Of a DNA stretch of 64,000 bases, positions 10,125 through 19,373 are shown piece by piece. Source of the DNA: Prodigiosinella confusarubida. Its GTDB lineage: Bacteria; Pseudomonadota; Gammaproteobacteria; Enterobacterales; Enterobacteriaceae. The translations under genes and the position numbers were made by a program. The notes below the pieces were generated by a model, which was not told where the DNA came from, did not search any database, and was given only the letters and a program-made list of their open reading frames with translations. The stretch spans positions 2,046,001 to 2,110,000 of the forward strand of contig NZ_CP025085.1 in assembly GCF_002847015.1 (NCBI RefSeq), read 5' to 3'. How positions within the stretch are numbered: position 1 is the first letter of the stretch; the number at the start of each line of letters is the position of its first letter.

Positions 10125-12182
10125 ATGGAACTTAAATCAACTTCTTTAGGTAAGCATCTGGCGCAGCATCCCTATAATCGGGTGAGATTGCTTAATGCGG
10201 GTGTGAAAGTCAGCGGTGATAAGCATGAATACCTTATTCCGTTTAATCAGTTATTGGCAATTCGATGCAAAAAGGGTGTGATCTGGGGGGAACTGGAATT
10301 TGAAGTGCCTGATCATCAGGTTGTGCGCCTTCATGGTACTGAATGGCAGGAAACCCAGCGGTTTTATCGCTACGTTTTGCAGGCCTGGCAGTGCTGGAGT
10401 GACGATATGAGTCAGGTCAGCGCCGGCGTGTTGCAACAACAGGTCGATGCTATTCAAACATTGGAAACGCGTGACCGGTGGTTGACTCGTAAGGCGCTGG
10501 CGCAGTTACAGAACACAATCCGCCAGGCATTTTCTTCTTTACCTATCCCGTTGGAGCGACTGAGTGAATTTGATTCGTGTCGGGAAAACTACCTGTACTG
10601 TCAACAATGGCTGGAGAAAGGGTCGCAACAACGAGAGAGAGCCAACCAGCGTTGGGTACAACGTATGCTGGAACAGCAGAAATCCTTTTTTGACACGGTT
10701 GAAACATCGCCGTTGAATATTATGCAGTGCCAGGCTGTTGTAAATGGCGAGGAGGCGGTACTGGTGCTGGCGGGAGCCGGTAGCGGAAAAACATCGGTAT
10801 TGGTAGCCCGTGCAGCTTGGTTGATGCACCGTGGCGAGGCATTACCGGAACAGATATTGTTGCTCGCATTTGGTCGACAGGCGGCGCAAGAGATGAATGA
10901 ACGTATTCAAACGCGTTTGCATACTGAGGATATTCAGGCCAAAACGTTTCATGGGTTGGCATTGCATATTATCCGACAGTGCAGCCGTAATGTACCGACG
11001 ATCAGTGAATTGGAGACGAACGGTGTACGTCGCCGAGAGTTTTTGATTCAGCACTGGCAGCAACAATGTGCCGAGAAAAAAGCGCAGGCTAAAGGATGGC
11101 GTCAATGGCTGACAGAAGAACTGGATTGGGAAATACCGGAAGGTGATTTCTGGCACGATCGCGTGCTGGCTGAGAGGTTGGCGGGGCGTCTGGAACGTTG
11201 GCTGGGATTAATCCGTATGCATGGCGGCACACAAAGTGACATGGTTGCACAGGCCAATGAGGAAATCAGACCTTTGTTCCAGCAGCGAATACGTTTGATG
11301 GCGCCTTTACTTAAGGCCTGGAAAAAAGCGCTGAAAGAGCAAGGTGCGGTAGATTTTTCCGGATTAATTCATCAAGCGGTAAATTTTCTGGATAAAGGCC
11401 GTTTTATCAGTCCCTGGAAGCATATTCTGGTCGATGAATTTCAGGATATTTCGCCTCAGCGGGCTCAACTGTTGTCGGCATTCCGGCGCCAGAACAGCGA
11501 AACCTGCCTGTTTGCTGTAGGGGATGATTGGCAGGCTATTTACCGTTTCAGTGGCGCTGAACTGGCATTAACCACCGCATTTGAAACGCATTTTGGTATT
11601 GGAGCACAGTGTGCCCTGGATACAACTTACCGTTTCAATCGCCGGATTGGTGAAATGGCCAACCAGTTTATTCAGCAAAATCCCGGTCAGATTAAAAAAT
11701 CGCTTAACAGCCTGAGAGACGGCAACAAGAAGGCTATGACGCTGTTACCTGATGGGCAGTTTGAGGCATTGTTGGACAAAATGAGCGGTTACGTGAAAAG
11801 TGACGAACGTATTCTTGTACTGGCTCGTTACCATCATTTACGTCCTGCTGTATTGTCAAAAGCAACAACGCGTTGGCCTAATCTGTCGATAGATTTTATG
11901 ACCATGCATGCCAGCAAAGGACAACAGGCTGACTACGTTATCATCGTTGGGCTGCATGAAGGTAAAGACGGGTTTCCGGCGCCAGATCGTGAGTCGGTGC
12001 TGGAAGAAGTTCTGTTGCCCAAACTCGAAAGTTTTCCACATGCGGAAGAACGACGGTTACTGTATGTAGCACTGACACGTGCCAGGCATAAGGTATGGTT
12101 GCTATATGATCGCGATAATCCGTCGTTATTCGTCGAACAGCTCCATCAGTTGGGCGTACCTTTGCAACGAAAAGCTAGTTAA
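10125..12182 (+). CDS. helD: DNA helicase IV
   Basis: A 685-residue UvrD/Rep-type superfamily 1 helicase. After an N-terminal domain of about 190 residues the motor has motif I LVLAGAGSGKTSVLVAR, motif II ILVDEFQDIS, motif III AVGDDWQAIYRFSGA, motif IV TYRFNRRIGEMA, motif V MTMHASKGQQADYVIIVG and motif VI RRLLYVALTRARHKVW. E. coli HelD is 684 residues and unwinds 3'-5' in recombination and repair. It is monocistronic and convergent with mgsA. Confidence 0.96.
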   Translation: MELKSTSLGKHLAQHPYNRVRLLNAGVKVSGDKHEYLIPFNQLLAIRCKKGVIWGELEFEVPDHQVVRLHGTEWQETQRFYRYVLQAWQCWSDDMSQVSAGVLQQQVDAIQTLETRDRWLTRKALAQLQNTIRQAFSSLPIPLERLSEFDSCRENYLYCQQWLEKGSQQRERANQRWVQRMLEQQKSFFDTVETSPLNIMQCQAVVNGEEAVLVLAGAGSGKTSVLVARAAWLMHRGEALPEQILLLAFGRQAAQEMNERIQTRLHTEDIQAKTFHGLALHIIRQCSRNVPTISELETNGVRRREFLIQHWQQQCAEKKAQAKGWRQWLTEELDWEIPEGDFWHDRVLAERLAGRLERWLGLIRMHGGTQSDMVAQANEEIRPLFQQRIRLMAPLLKAWKKALKEQGAVDFSGLIHQAVNFLDKGRFISPWKHILVDEFQDISPQRAQLLSAFRRQNSETCLFAVGDDWQAIYRFSGAELALTTAFETHFGIGAQCALDTTYRFNRRIGEMANQFIQQNPGQIKKSLNSLRDGNKKAMTLLPDGQFEALLDKMSGYVKSDERILVLARYHHLRPAVLSKATTRWPNLSIDFMTMHASKGQQADYVIIVGLHEGKDGFPAPDRESVLEEVLLPKLESFPHAEERRLLYVALTRARHKVWLLYDRDNPSLFVEQLHQLGVPLQRKAS

Positions 12183-12189
12183 CGGACAG

Positions 12190-12218
12190 ATGGGCGGCAA
12201 ACAACAGATGTCGCCCAT
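12190..12218. terminator. Hairpin between helD and mgsA
   Basis: ATGGGCG and CGCCCAT form a short GC-rich stem in the 49-base space between the two converging stop codons. It is placed where a shared terminator is expected but lacks a clear T-run. Confidence 0.45.
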
Positions 12219-12231
12219 TTGCTTCAGGCCG

Positions 12232-12690
12232 TTATTTCAAGCGTTCTTGCAAGTAGCGTTGGTAATCGGGAATAGCTATCGTTACTTGTTTCTTGAACAG
12301 ATCTGAGTTGATTAAAAAATCCGCTGTAGAACGGTTGTTGGCTACCGGAATGTTCCACACTGTCGCCAAACGAAGCAATGCTTTGACGTCTGGATCGTGC
12401 GGAACCGCGTTGAGAGGATCCCAGAAGAAAATCATCATGTCGATTTTACCCTCAGAGATCAATGCACCTACTTGTTGATCTCCACCCATCGGCCCGCTCA
12501 TCATGCTTTTTACCGGCAGGCCAGTATGCAGTTGAACCAAGTGACCAGTGGTGCCAGTAGCATACAGGTGGTGTTCAGCCAGTTGGGTTTTATTGGTGCT
12601 GACCCAATCCAGCAATGCTTGTTTACAGTGATCGTGCGCAACCAGCGCAATGTGCTTATGCGCTTCGATTGTGCGGGTAGTGAACTCCAT
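12232..12690 (-). CDS. mgsA: Methylglyoxal synthase
   Basis: A 152-residue cytoplasmic enzyme turning dihydroxyacetone phosphate into methylglyoxal and phosphate, a bypass of lower glycolysis under sugar-phosphate stress. Visible are [10 protein letters not shown] (catalytic-site start), the phosphate loop [24 protein letters not shown] with the catalytic Asp, and [20 protein letters not shown]. Length equals E. coli MgsA. It lies between helD and yccU as in E. coli, although yccT is absent. Confidence 0.97.
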   Translation of the reverse strand: MEFTTRTIEAHKHIALVAHDHCKQALLDWVSTNKTQLAEHHLYATGTTGHLVQLHTGLPVKSMMSGPMGGDQQVGALISEGKIDMMIFFWDPLNAVPHDPDVKALLRLATVWNIPVANNRSTADFLINSDLFKKQVTIAIPDYQRYLQERLK

Positions 12691-13044
12691 GGTGACATCC
12701 TTAAAGCAGTATAGTTTGCACAGATTACGGAAACAGGGTTTCAGTTCAAAGAGGTAAACAAAAAAAATGAGAACATCTTTCCAAAAACAGTAATTTTTAC
12801 CTGTAAAATCAGCAAGCTTATTGATTATCTTTTTTCTTTATTCATATCAGGAGACGCCATCGGGTATTTATAGGTCACCGGTCGAGATCTCAACATCTTA
12901 AATCTGAATCCATGAGTAATTTCAGGATGGTTTTTCAATCCAATGCATTATTGTTATCAACACTTGGTACCCGCTAATCCGCGCCCTGGATCCGGGGTTG
13001 TAAGATACACTTAATATCTGTTGACGCTATAGCACGGAGTAAAC
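12691..13044. other. 354-base gap between mgsA and yccU
   Basis: It must contain the divergent promoters of mgsA and yccU. E. coli has yccT here; no open frame resembling yccT is seen. No clear operator or RNA structure is recognised. Confidence 0.5.
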
Positions 13045-13458
13045 ATGAAAGATCACGATATTGAATTGGTACTCAAAACAGTTAAAACCATCGCTCTGGT
13101 CGGCGCCAGTCATAAAACAACGCGTCCAAGTTATGGTGTTATGGCTTACTTGCTTGGTCAGGGGTATCAGGTTATTCCGGTAAATCCCACACTGTCTGGT
13201 CAAGAACTGCTGGGACAACCTGTTTACGCCAGTTTGGATGAGATACCCCAGCCCGTTGATATGGTGGATGTCTTTCGTCAGTCAGAGGCAGCCTATGAGA
13301 TAGCCAAAGAAGCGATTGCTATCCGTGCTAACGTGTTATGGTTGCAGATCGGGGTAATCAATGAACAAGCGGCGATCTTGGCGCAAGATGCAGGGATGAC
13401 GGTAATTATGGATCGTTGCCCTAAAATCGAAATTCCGCGTCTGGGGTTAGAAAAATAA
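13045..13458 (+). CDS. yccU: CoA-binding domain protein YccU
   Basis: A 137-residue Rossmann-type CoA-binding protein. The nucleotide-binding stretch TIALVGASHKTTRPSYGV lies near the N-terminus, followed by GYQVIPVNPTLSGQELLG and VDMVDVFRQSE. It has the size of stand-alone YccU proteins, corresponding to the CoA-binding domain of succinyl-CoA synthetase alpha subunits. The physiological role is unknown. It is solitary and convergent with hspQ. Confidence 0.92.
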   Translation: MKDHDIELVLKTVKTIALVGASHKTTRPSYGVMAYLLGQGYQVIPVNPTLSGQELLGQPVYASLDEIPQPVDMVDVFRQSEAAYEIAKEAIAIRANVLWLQIGVINEQAAILAQDAGMTVIMDRCPKIEIPRLGLEK

Positions 13459-13510
13459 CTGACAGTATTTGATGGCTGACAGGACAGTGATCAATAAGAC
13501 GGTCAGATTA

Positions 13511-13819
13511 TCAATGCAATAAATGTGGCGCCTGGCGTTTTATGGTTTCGGCCAGCTCATCCAGAGAGGGATGTTCTTCCTGTTCGGGCCCCTCGCTAAT
13601 CAACTGAGCCTCCGCCAGATAGGTGTGAATAGGCCGACCAAACTCATCTTCCATCACGACATGATACCAGGGTGCCGTGCGCAATATGTCATTGGCAGCA
13701 ATTTCTTCCCACGCTGGTTTTTTCAGCGAGTATTCGGGATCGATATCGATCACTACGCCGGGATATCCCAGTAGCCTATGACGAATCTGCTGTCCGATGG
13801 TAAATTTACAGTTAATCAT
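13511..13819 (-). CDS. hspQ: Heat-shock protein / Lon specificity factor HspQ
   Basis: A 102-residue protein with the family core [44 protein letters not shown]. HspQ binds hemimethylated DNA and modulates Lon proteolysis in enterobacteria. The start has GGAGG five to six bases upstream. E. coli has rlmI between hspQ and acyP; here the two are direct neighbours with only 189 bases between the start codons. Confidence 0.95.
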   Translation of the reverse strand: MINCKFTIGQQIRHRLLGYPGVVIDIDPEYSLKKPAWEEIAANDILRTAPWYHVVMEDEFGRPIHTYLAEAQLISEGPEQEEHPSLDELAETIKRQAPHLLH

Positions 13820-14008
13820 ATAACCTCCTGAGGAACGTATTACCTACCTTAAGTGGGGGATGATACGTATTTTTCAAGTCATCAGGTGTTGGGTTCTTTT
13901 CTTTACCAGGACAGCTTTTGCCAATGAGCCATTCTATTTAATAGTATGACTCATGACGTTATAAATGCGTAAACAGTGCGTTATTTTCCGATGATGTGGG
14001 GGGGCAAT

Positions 14009-14287
14009 ATGTCAACAGTAGCCGTTATCGCTTATGTTTATGGCATGGTGCAGGGGGTTGGGTTTCGTTATCACACGCAGATGCAGGCTCAGCATCTAGG
14101 TATAGCGGGTTACGCCAGGAATTGTGATGATGGCAGTGTGGAAGTTGTCGCCTGCGGTGAGCGAAAAGCGGTGGAAGAATTCATCGAATGGCTTCAGCAG
14201 GGAGGGCCCCGCCACGCACGCGTTGATAAAGTGTTAACTGAACCGCATGGCAAAGTGGATTACTCGGGTTTTAAAATTCGTTATTAA
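14009..14287 (+). CDS. acyP: Acylphosphatase
   Basis: A 92-residue acylphosphatase hydrolysing carboxyl-phosphate bonds. The catalytic loop and Arg are in [14 protein letters not shown]; the second catalytic residue, Asn, lies in [17 protein letters not shown]. The C-terminus is DYSGFKIRY. The ATG at 14009 matches the E. coli N-terminus (MSKVCIIAWVYG there) and has a G-run six bases upstream; an earlier in-frame ATG at 13976 would add 11 unrelated residues. It ends 3 bases from the stop of tusE. Confidence 0.94.
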   Translation: MSTVAVIAYVYGMVQGVGFRYHTQMQAQHLGIAGYARNCDDGSVEVVACGERKAVEEFIEWLQQGGPRHARVDKVLTEPHGKVDYSGFKIRY

Positions 14288-14289
14288 GA

Positions 14290-14619
14290 TCAGATACATT
14301 TGACTGGTTTCGGCAATCCGGCAATTTTTGTGGCTTGCTTGGCTGGACCTTTGGGAAACAGTCGATAGAGGTAACGGCTGTTGCCTTTTTCTTCACCATA
14401 TTTTTGTGCCATTGCCTTAACCAGCATACGGATGGCGGGCGAGGTATTGAACTCCTCATAGAAGGTGCGAACAAAACGCACCACTTCCCAGTGTGCATCA
14501 GTAAGCGCAATACCCTCTTGTTCTGCCAGTATTGGCGCTAACGCTTCCTCCCAGTCACCACTGTTCTTCAGATAACCTTGAGCATCAGTTTCAATCACAC
14601 GGTTTTCAAACGCTAGCAT
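14290..14619 (-). CDS. tusE: Sulfurtransferase TusE (DsrC family)
   Basis: A 109-residue sulfur carrier that takes persulfide from TusBCD and gives it to MnmA for 2-thiouridine in tRNA. The C-terminal segment [20 protein letters not shown] ends with the penultimate active Cys of the PVKCI tail. The ATG at 14619 ([12 protein letters not shown]) is chosen over 14637 because AGAGGT is well spaced before it and it matches the E. coli start. It converges with acyP. Confidence 0.96.
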   Translation of the reverse strand: MLAFENRVIETDAQGYLKNSGDWEEALAPILAEQEGIALTDAHWEVVRFVRTFYEEFNTSPAIRMLVKAMAQKYGEEKGNSRYLYRLFPKGPAKQATKIAGLPKPVKCI

Positions 14620-14698
14620 ACGACCTCTGCATGACATTAAGACGCGGTTAGTCTAGCAAACTTTTATTCACCCCAACATGATTGATGGAGACAAACGA

Positions 14699-14720
14699 AA
14701 AGCCCCACCGAAGTGGGGCC
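14699..14720 (-). terminator. Terminator of yccA
   Basis: GGCCCCAC-TTCG-GTGGGGCTTTT on the left strand: an 8-bp GC stem with a UUCG tetraloop and T-run, 21 bases after the yccA stop. Confidence 0.88.
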
Positions 14721-14741
14721 GGATATCATTTGATAATTGAG

Positions 14742-15401
14742 TTAGTTGCTTCGTGACATTCCCAGCAGACTCAGCAGGCTGACAAAGATGTTATAAATGG
14801 ACACATACAAGCTGACTGTGGCGCGGATATAGTTTGTTTCACCACCATGAATAATGTTACTTGTTTCCCAGAGGATAGCCCCTGCGGAGAACAGAATAAA
14901 CATCGCGCTGATAGCCAGATGCAATGCCGGAATATGCAAGAACAGATTGGCGATAACAGCAACCAGCAGCACGACGAAACCGGTCATCATCATCCCTGAC
15001 AGGAATGACATATCTTTCCGGGTTGTCAGTACATAGGCGGAGCAACAGAAGAACACCAGTGCGGTTCCTCCCAATGCCAGCATAATAATGTCGCTGGCAC
15101 CTGCCGCAATCAGCGTACTGAGCAATGGGCCTAAGGTGTATCCCATGAAACCGGTCAAGACGAAGGTGGACAAAATTCCTGCTGGGCTGTTAGCTAGTCT
15201 GTAGGTTAAAAATATCAGTCCGTAAAAACCGACCAGCATTAATAGAAAACCCGGTGCGGGGAGGTTGAAAACGGTACTGAGTGTTGCGGTGATCGCAGAA
15301 AAACCCAGTGTCAGCGACAGAAGAAAATAGGTGTTACGCAACACCGTGTGAGTGCTGAGCAGTGAGCGTTCACGTTTTGAAGATACAATAATACGTTCCA
15401 T
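14742..15401 (-). CDS. yccA: BAX inhibitor-1-like membrane protein YccA
   Basis: A 219-residue inner-membrane protein with seven hydrophobic segments. It shows [45 protein letters not shown] and the C-terminal [20 protein letters not shown], matching E. coli YccA. There it interacts with FtsH and inhibits degradation of jammed SecY. It precedes the tRNA-Ser gene as in E. coli. Confidence 0.95.
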   Translation of the reverse strand: MERIIVSSKRERSLLSTHTVLRNTYFLLSLTLGFSAITATLSTVFNLPAPGFLLMLVGFYGLIFLTYRLANSPAGILSTFVLTGFMGYTLGPLLSTLIAAGASDIIMLALGGTALVFFCCSAYVLTTRKDMSFLSGMMMTGFVVLLVAVIANLFLHIPALHLAISAMFILFSAGAILWETSNIIHGGETNYIRATVSLYVSIYNIFVSLLSLLGMSRSN

Positions 15402-15625
15402 AGTAGCGGCTCTCTTGCAGGGTGTTATTGTTCAATTCTGAAAGAGTAGATAGTTGCTCTGAGTTATCAAAGCCGTTTTACCCTTCTTTACGCTGCATTC
15501 CGCTATAAATATGACCACTGTGGTGATTTTACACTCGGTTAATGCTTGATAGGCTATTTTTAAGACAATTAAATCGGTTGTGACTTTACAATATCCGGCA
15601 CTCTGTTTATAGTTCGCCTCGTTGC

Positions 15626-15713
15626 GGAGGAGTGGCCGAGTGGTTGAAGGCACCGGTCTTGAAAACCGGCGACGCGAAAGCGTTCTAGAGTTCGAATCTC
15701 TACTCCTCCGCCA
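15626..15713 (+). tRNA. serT: tRNA-Ser (anticodon UGA)
   Basis: An 88-nt class II tRNA including an encoded CCA. Acceptor GGAGGAG pairs with CTCCTCC; the D-arm is GTGGCCGAGTGGTTGAAGGC; the anticodon arm is CCGGT-CTTGAAA-ACCGG with anticodon TGA; a long variable arm GACGCGAAAGCGTTC follows; the T-arm is AGAGTTCGAATCTCT. Position after yccA matches E. coli serT. tRNA-Ser genes are frequent integration sites, and the next two genes are accessory. Confidence 0.97.
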
Positions 15714-15722
15714 AAAAAATTC

Positions 15723-15756
15723 AACGGGTTAGCTCAGGCTAGCCCGTTTTCGTTTT
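15723..15756 (+). terminator. Terminator of tRNA-Ser
   Basis: AACGGGTTAGC and GCTAGCCCGTT form an 11-bp stem (one G-T pair) with a four-base loop, followed by TTCGTTTT, ten bases after the CCA end. Confidence 0.88.
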
Positions 15757-16424
15757 GGGTTTTTGAGTGGGTTTGGAGTACATGCCTGAAGTGATTCAGA
15801 ACCTGTAGCAGCCAGTCACCGCGGATGCGTTTTTGGTTCCGGGGCGGATTTCTTCAATGCTATTGGTGATAACCACCACTTGGGATTTTGGCGATTGGCT
15901 TACATGAGATAATGCGGATTTTCTGGCAGACTGAGAAAGATAATATTGTTCGACCAGCGAAAATAAATCACTTCAATAAAATATAAAAAAGTATCCGATG
16001 TCTCCAATGACTGAATCAACGGTTTCTAAGGTCCTTTTCATAACCTGTTTCCCAGCGGGAATTTGAGAGAAAAGGTCTAAATCGGTCGAAAGGACGGCAA
16101 AAAGGATAGCGCTCAAGGACGTGTCTCCGTATTAGTCCACGATGGTGTCATCAGAATAATAATGCAATCGGTCTGTTTAATGCGTGGATGGAGCGAGTGT
16201 TGAAAATAGGTTCCTTCTACCGATCCATGCCGGTTCGGTTAAAATATGACGGACAGATTTTTCGTGAGTAGTATCTGGTTGTCTCTGGTTTTTTGTTCCC
16301 TTTGGGTTATTCCAGACAATTGACGTGTAAAAAGAGGCTAACGAATCCCCAGGCACTGAGATAACTCAGCAAATGGGGATTGTCTATCATTACTTGATCA
16401 GCACGGTTTTAGGATAAAGAGCTG
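15757..16424. other. 668-base gap between tRNA-Ser and the hydrolase gene
   Basis: No complete gene is visible. Around 16145-16270 one forward frame stays open and reads like protein (AIGLFNAWMERVLKIGS, then SMPVRLKYDGQIFRE before a stop), without a recognisable start or family. It could be a degraded gene. No integrase and no second copy of the tRNA 3' end are recognised here. The segment looks like island-edge debris. Confidence 0.45.
16344..16381. terminator. Nested hairpin after the hydrolase gene
   Basis: AATCCCCA pairs with TGGGGATT, enclosing a second stem CTGAG-ATAA-CTCAG. It lies about 45 bases past the stop of the leftward hydrolase gene. No T-run is present, so termination is a guess. 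Confidence 0.4.
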
Positions 16425-17321
16425 TCAAAGCTCGTCATATATCGCTTTGGCAACCACGGGATCCATCAGATATTCCCGGATTCCGTGGCGATTATTACTG
16501 GTATTACGAACACTATTATAGTTGGTGACGATAGGTGATCCATGGTACCTGGCGGCTGGGATCTCATAAAGTGCCACTACATCGCGCTCATCTCGTGCAT
16601 TGAACCAGTAGGGAACGCCCGCTGGTGCTTTGCGAGGAGGGCTGTCAGAGGGAAGACGTTGTAAGACTGCTTCAATTCCAAGTGGGGAGCCGACCGTAAT
16701 GAGCTTGCGTATATTGCTTCTGTCATGGCGATCCATCAATACATTGTAGGCAACGATGGTGCCAAGTGAATGAGCCACGATAATACAGGGTTCGGTCTTG
16801 GGAATGGCATCATCCACGATGCTATTCACCGTTCTACGGGCACCGGCGTTGGTCAGGTAGCACCAGACATCACGGGTGATTAGTTCGATTGAGGCCGATG
16901 CAATGCTGGGGACATGATCGAGTAGTCGTAGTGCAGCCAATACCGACCGCCAGTTCTGAATCCCTTTATCAACCAGCTCTCCAGTGGTTTCTTCCGCAAT
17001 TTGTTGGTGTGAGATGCCTTGTCGTGCGGCGATCTCAAATACTAGTTCACGAATGAATTGCTCCTCTTCGCTGCCAGGCAGTGGCGCATTGACGCCTTTA
17101 TCTAACAATTCATGGAACCTTTTCTGGGTAATCTCTTCAGTGTCTTTGAACAATTGCTCACCATAATAAGGGAATAGGATATCGGACGATTGCGGAGACT
17201 TGGAGCCGATTTTTTTCAGGCCAATTAACATAGCCTCAGTCCAGTCTTTTTTGAGTTTGACCGGATCCTTATGGTGCTGACTTTGATCTTGTGAACGACC
17301 GTGTATGAAGACAATTTTCAT
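16425..17321 (-). CDS. Alpha/beta hydrolase (lipase/esterase-like) coupled to a caspase-like protein
   Basis: A 298-residue soluble serine hydrolase without signal peptide. It begins MKIVFIHGRSQ, where the HG after the first strand is the usual oxyanion position. The nucleophile elbow is CIIVAHSLGTIVAYN (Ser185), a variant of G-x-S-x-G; candidate acid is Asp244 or Asp247 (NARDERDVVALY) and candidate base His279 (NNRHGIREYL). The TVGSPLGIEAV segment resembles PGAP1/lipase-type esterases. The start at 17321 has a perfect GGAGGAG six bases upstream and overlaps the stop of the caspase gene by four bases (ATGA), so both proteins are made together. An upstream in-frame start (17387) would add 22 residues lying inside the caspase gene. 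Substrate unknown; a role as defence effector or as protease target is inference. Confidence 0.85.
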   Translation of the reverse strand: MKIVFIHGRSQDQSQHHKDPVKLKKDWTEAMLIGLKKIGSKSPQSSDILFPYYGEQLFKDTEEITQKRFHELLDKGVNAPLPGSEEEQFIRELVFEIAARQGISHQQIAEETTGELVDKGIQNWRSVLAALRLLDHVPSIASASIELITRDVWCYLTNAGARRTVNSIVDDAIPKTEPCIIVAHSLGTIVAYNVLMDRHDRSNIRKLITVGSPLGIEAVLQRLPSDSPPRKAPAGVPYWFNARDERDVVALYEIPAARYHGSPIVTNYNSVRNTSNNRHGIREYLMDPVVAKAIYDEL

Positions 17322-19246
17322 GATAACTCTCCTCCGATGAACGCTTCGATAAGAGATGTTGAGTCCTTTATCAGGAATGTTGACCATTCTGCATTTAGCC
17401 GATGTTTCCCAGCGTCAAGAACTACGGATGGAAGTGATGAGTTGTCTGTGTCGGTATCAAACAAGGACCAGCCCAGGCTCATCATGGGGCAGAAAGGTGC
17501 ATAGTGACTTGATGGAGCTGATGTCGCTCCAAATGCCCCGCCCAATAACCCACAATCGAAAGGGATAGGGGACGATGGGGTAAAGTTCATCTGGTATCGC
17601 TGGAAAGACCGTAAAATGGATTTTGCATTTGCGTCATGTCCCGCCAGTACATAAGCGTAGGACGCGTAGATACCCAGCGTGGGGTCAAGATGTTTGTCAG
17701 CACGGGACACGCGAGCCATATTCTGTGCGCTGCTTTTGCCGAGAAGTCGAAGTTTTCCGCTGCTGGCGAGCGCGGCTACGATAGCCTGTCTTTGTTCAAT
17801 AAGAGGCTGGTACCCCCGCCGTAAGGATTCGTAGAGAGGATTTAGCCTGGATATTCTGAATGTCAGGGTATTAATCAGTCCATCAGTTACGCCGATAGTT
17901 CCTATATACCCAGACATGATAGGTAGTACTGCCATCGTTCCGGTACGAAACATGATGATAACGGAATAAGGGGCTCTGACAGTTGCTTCTTCCAGATTAA
18001 TCACACTATGTAAGGCATGGTCAATGGTCTGAATTGAGAGGGAACGTCCACTACAATCCAGTACCTGAGTCACTTCTGCGCCAGTAATATAATAGCCGGT
18101 CATAAATTGGAGCGAATGTGATGCGCGGGATGTTTTCAGATTCCGTTGTACTTCTTCATTGATTCCCACCTCATCGAGTAGGTTATCAGGAATGACACGG
18201 TTTTTATTCAGAGAACTCGTCAGTTTCACGAATGCTTCGCTACGCCTGCGTGCAGGGGAAGGTTTGAGATTTTTCAGGCCAATGATTTTGCGATATTCAC
18301 CTGTATTGGCGAGATTGGCCCTTTTTGTGGGGAACTCATTATCATGAAGCCGGTTCTGTTTCTCTGAATGAAGAAACATGTCGACATCTTCATCTTGCTT
18401 GAGAAAATCAGCATTAAATTGATCCGGGATACTGACTGATACTGGAGAGTCCGCCTGTTTTGGCATTGGATAACCCAGGAAAAGAGGTTGTCTGGACGAG
18501 GTATCAATTTGGGGAAATTGATCAAAACTTGGCATATGCTGATGCGCACGGGTCGGTACCAGCTCATAGAGATAATCTTCCAGCCGCCAGGTAGGTATGA
18601 CGGGCGTGGAAAATCCTGGCCACTGCTCACATACATCTGGGGGGCTTTCAATTAGCGCCTCAAGCAGGACCTGGGTAAAAAATCCGTTACCTTTGTACTC
18701 TTTCGCGGTTTGGGAGGGCTCTGTTGCATAAAATACATCTACTTTTGGTCTCCTCACCCCTTTGAACGACGTTGATAAGATGGCCGTTTTGCCAGAGACT
18801 TGTCCAAGCGGACCAAATGGATCAACCGCATTACGGCATGCATCACTGATAATGACAATATGGGGAATGCGGAGCTTTTGCGCCTGTTTGATAGTCGCGG
18901 TGATGTCAATGGCTTCATCAGGATACTGACTGACTTCGGATAACAGAACCTGTTCACTATCACCATTTTTTACGATGCCATGCCCTGAGAAATAGAGGAT
19001 CATCAGATCGAGCCCACCGTCGTTGATCATCTCCTGGACGGTATTCTGAATATTGCGCGATGTCACTGACCCTTCGTCGTCAGTGATTACCTTTATTATC
19101 GGTTCGACACCAAATAAAGTCTGTTGCCTCAGCCAGTCAGCAAATTCATGGGCTCCTGCAGCTGCACCTTTAAGCTCTTCAAGCGTAAGGACGCCTGTTC
19201 GATTGACACCCACAGCAACTAATCCGACGCGACGATCTCCGGGCAT
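17318..19246 (-). CDS. Caspase-like (peptidase C14) protein with uncharacterised C-terminal domain
   Basis: A 642-residue protein. Residues 1-250 form a caspase/metacaspase p20-like domain: start VGLVAVGVNRTG, dyad His89 in LMILYFSGHGIVKNG and Cys137 in IVIISDACRNAVDP, then GFFTQVLLEAL. A polar linker (about 255-370) leads to a C-terminal domain (about 380-640) with repeated hydrophobic elements and LDPTLGIYASYAYVLAG, PFDCGLLGGAFG and FCPMMSLGWSLF, which I have an impression of seeing in other bacterial caspase-family proteins but cannot assign. There is no signal peptide or membrane helix. A good ribosome site (GGGAG) precedes the ATG. It is first in a two-gene operon with the hydrolase. Such proteases often sit in defence or cell-suicide systems; target and trigger are unknown. 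Confidence 0.85.
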   Translation of the reverse strand: MPGDRRVGLVAVGVNRTGVLTLEELKGAAAGAHEFADWLRQQTLFGVEPIIKVITDDEGSVTSRNIQNTVQEMINDGGLDLMILYFSGHGIVKNGDSEQVLLSEVSQYPDEAIDITATIKQAQKLRIPHIVIISDACRNAVDPFGPLGQVSGKTAILSTSFKGVRRPKVDVFYATEPSQTAKEYKGNGFFTQVLLEALIESPPDVCEQWPGFSTPVIPTWRLEDYLYELVPTRAHQHMPSFDQFPQIDTSSRQPLFLGYPMPKQADSPVSVSIPDQFNADFLKQDEDVDMFLHSEKQNRLHDNEFPTKRANLANTGEYRKIIGLKNLKPSPARRRSEAFVKLTSSLNKNRVIPDNLLDEVGINEEVQRNLKTSRASHSLQFMTGYYITGAEVTQVLDCSGRSLSIQTIDHALHSVINLEEATVRAPYSVIIMFRTGTMAVLPIMSGYIGTIGVTDGLINTLTFRISRLNPLYESLRRGYQPLIEQRQAIVAALASSGKLRLLGKSSAQNMARVSRADKHLDPTLGIYASYAYVLAGHDANAKSILRSFQRYQMNFTPSSPIPFDCGLLGGAFGATSAPSSHYAPFCPMMSLGWSLFDTDTDNSSLPSVVLDAGKHRLNAEWSTFLIKDSTSLIEAFIGGELS

Positions 19247-19373
19247 ATTGCTCCCTTATCATTACCCATTCTTATGTTTTTAATTATGGCACAAGGAGAG
19301 GATTTAATTGTCAGACCTAACATACTGTAATTTGGGTATGAATGAGGAAATATTTCATTATTCAGGGGGGAAA

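Noticed and set aside
13820-14008. Missing rlmI between hspQ and acyP compared with E. coli
   Set aside because: The gap is too short for a remnant and gene order here varies between families, so it is not evidence of a deletion.
15432-15653. 73-codon reverse frame overlapping tRNA-Ser
   Set aside because: It covers part of the tRNA gene and has no known motif.
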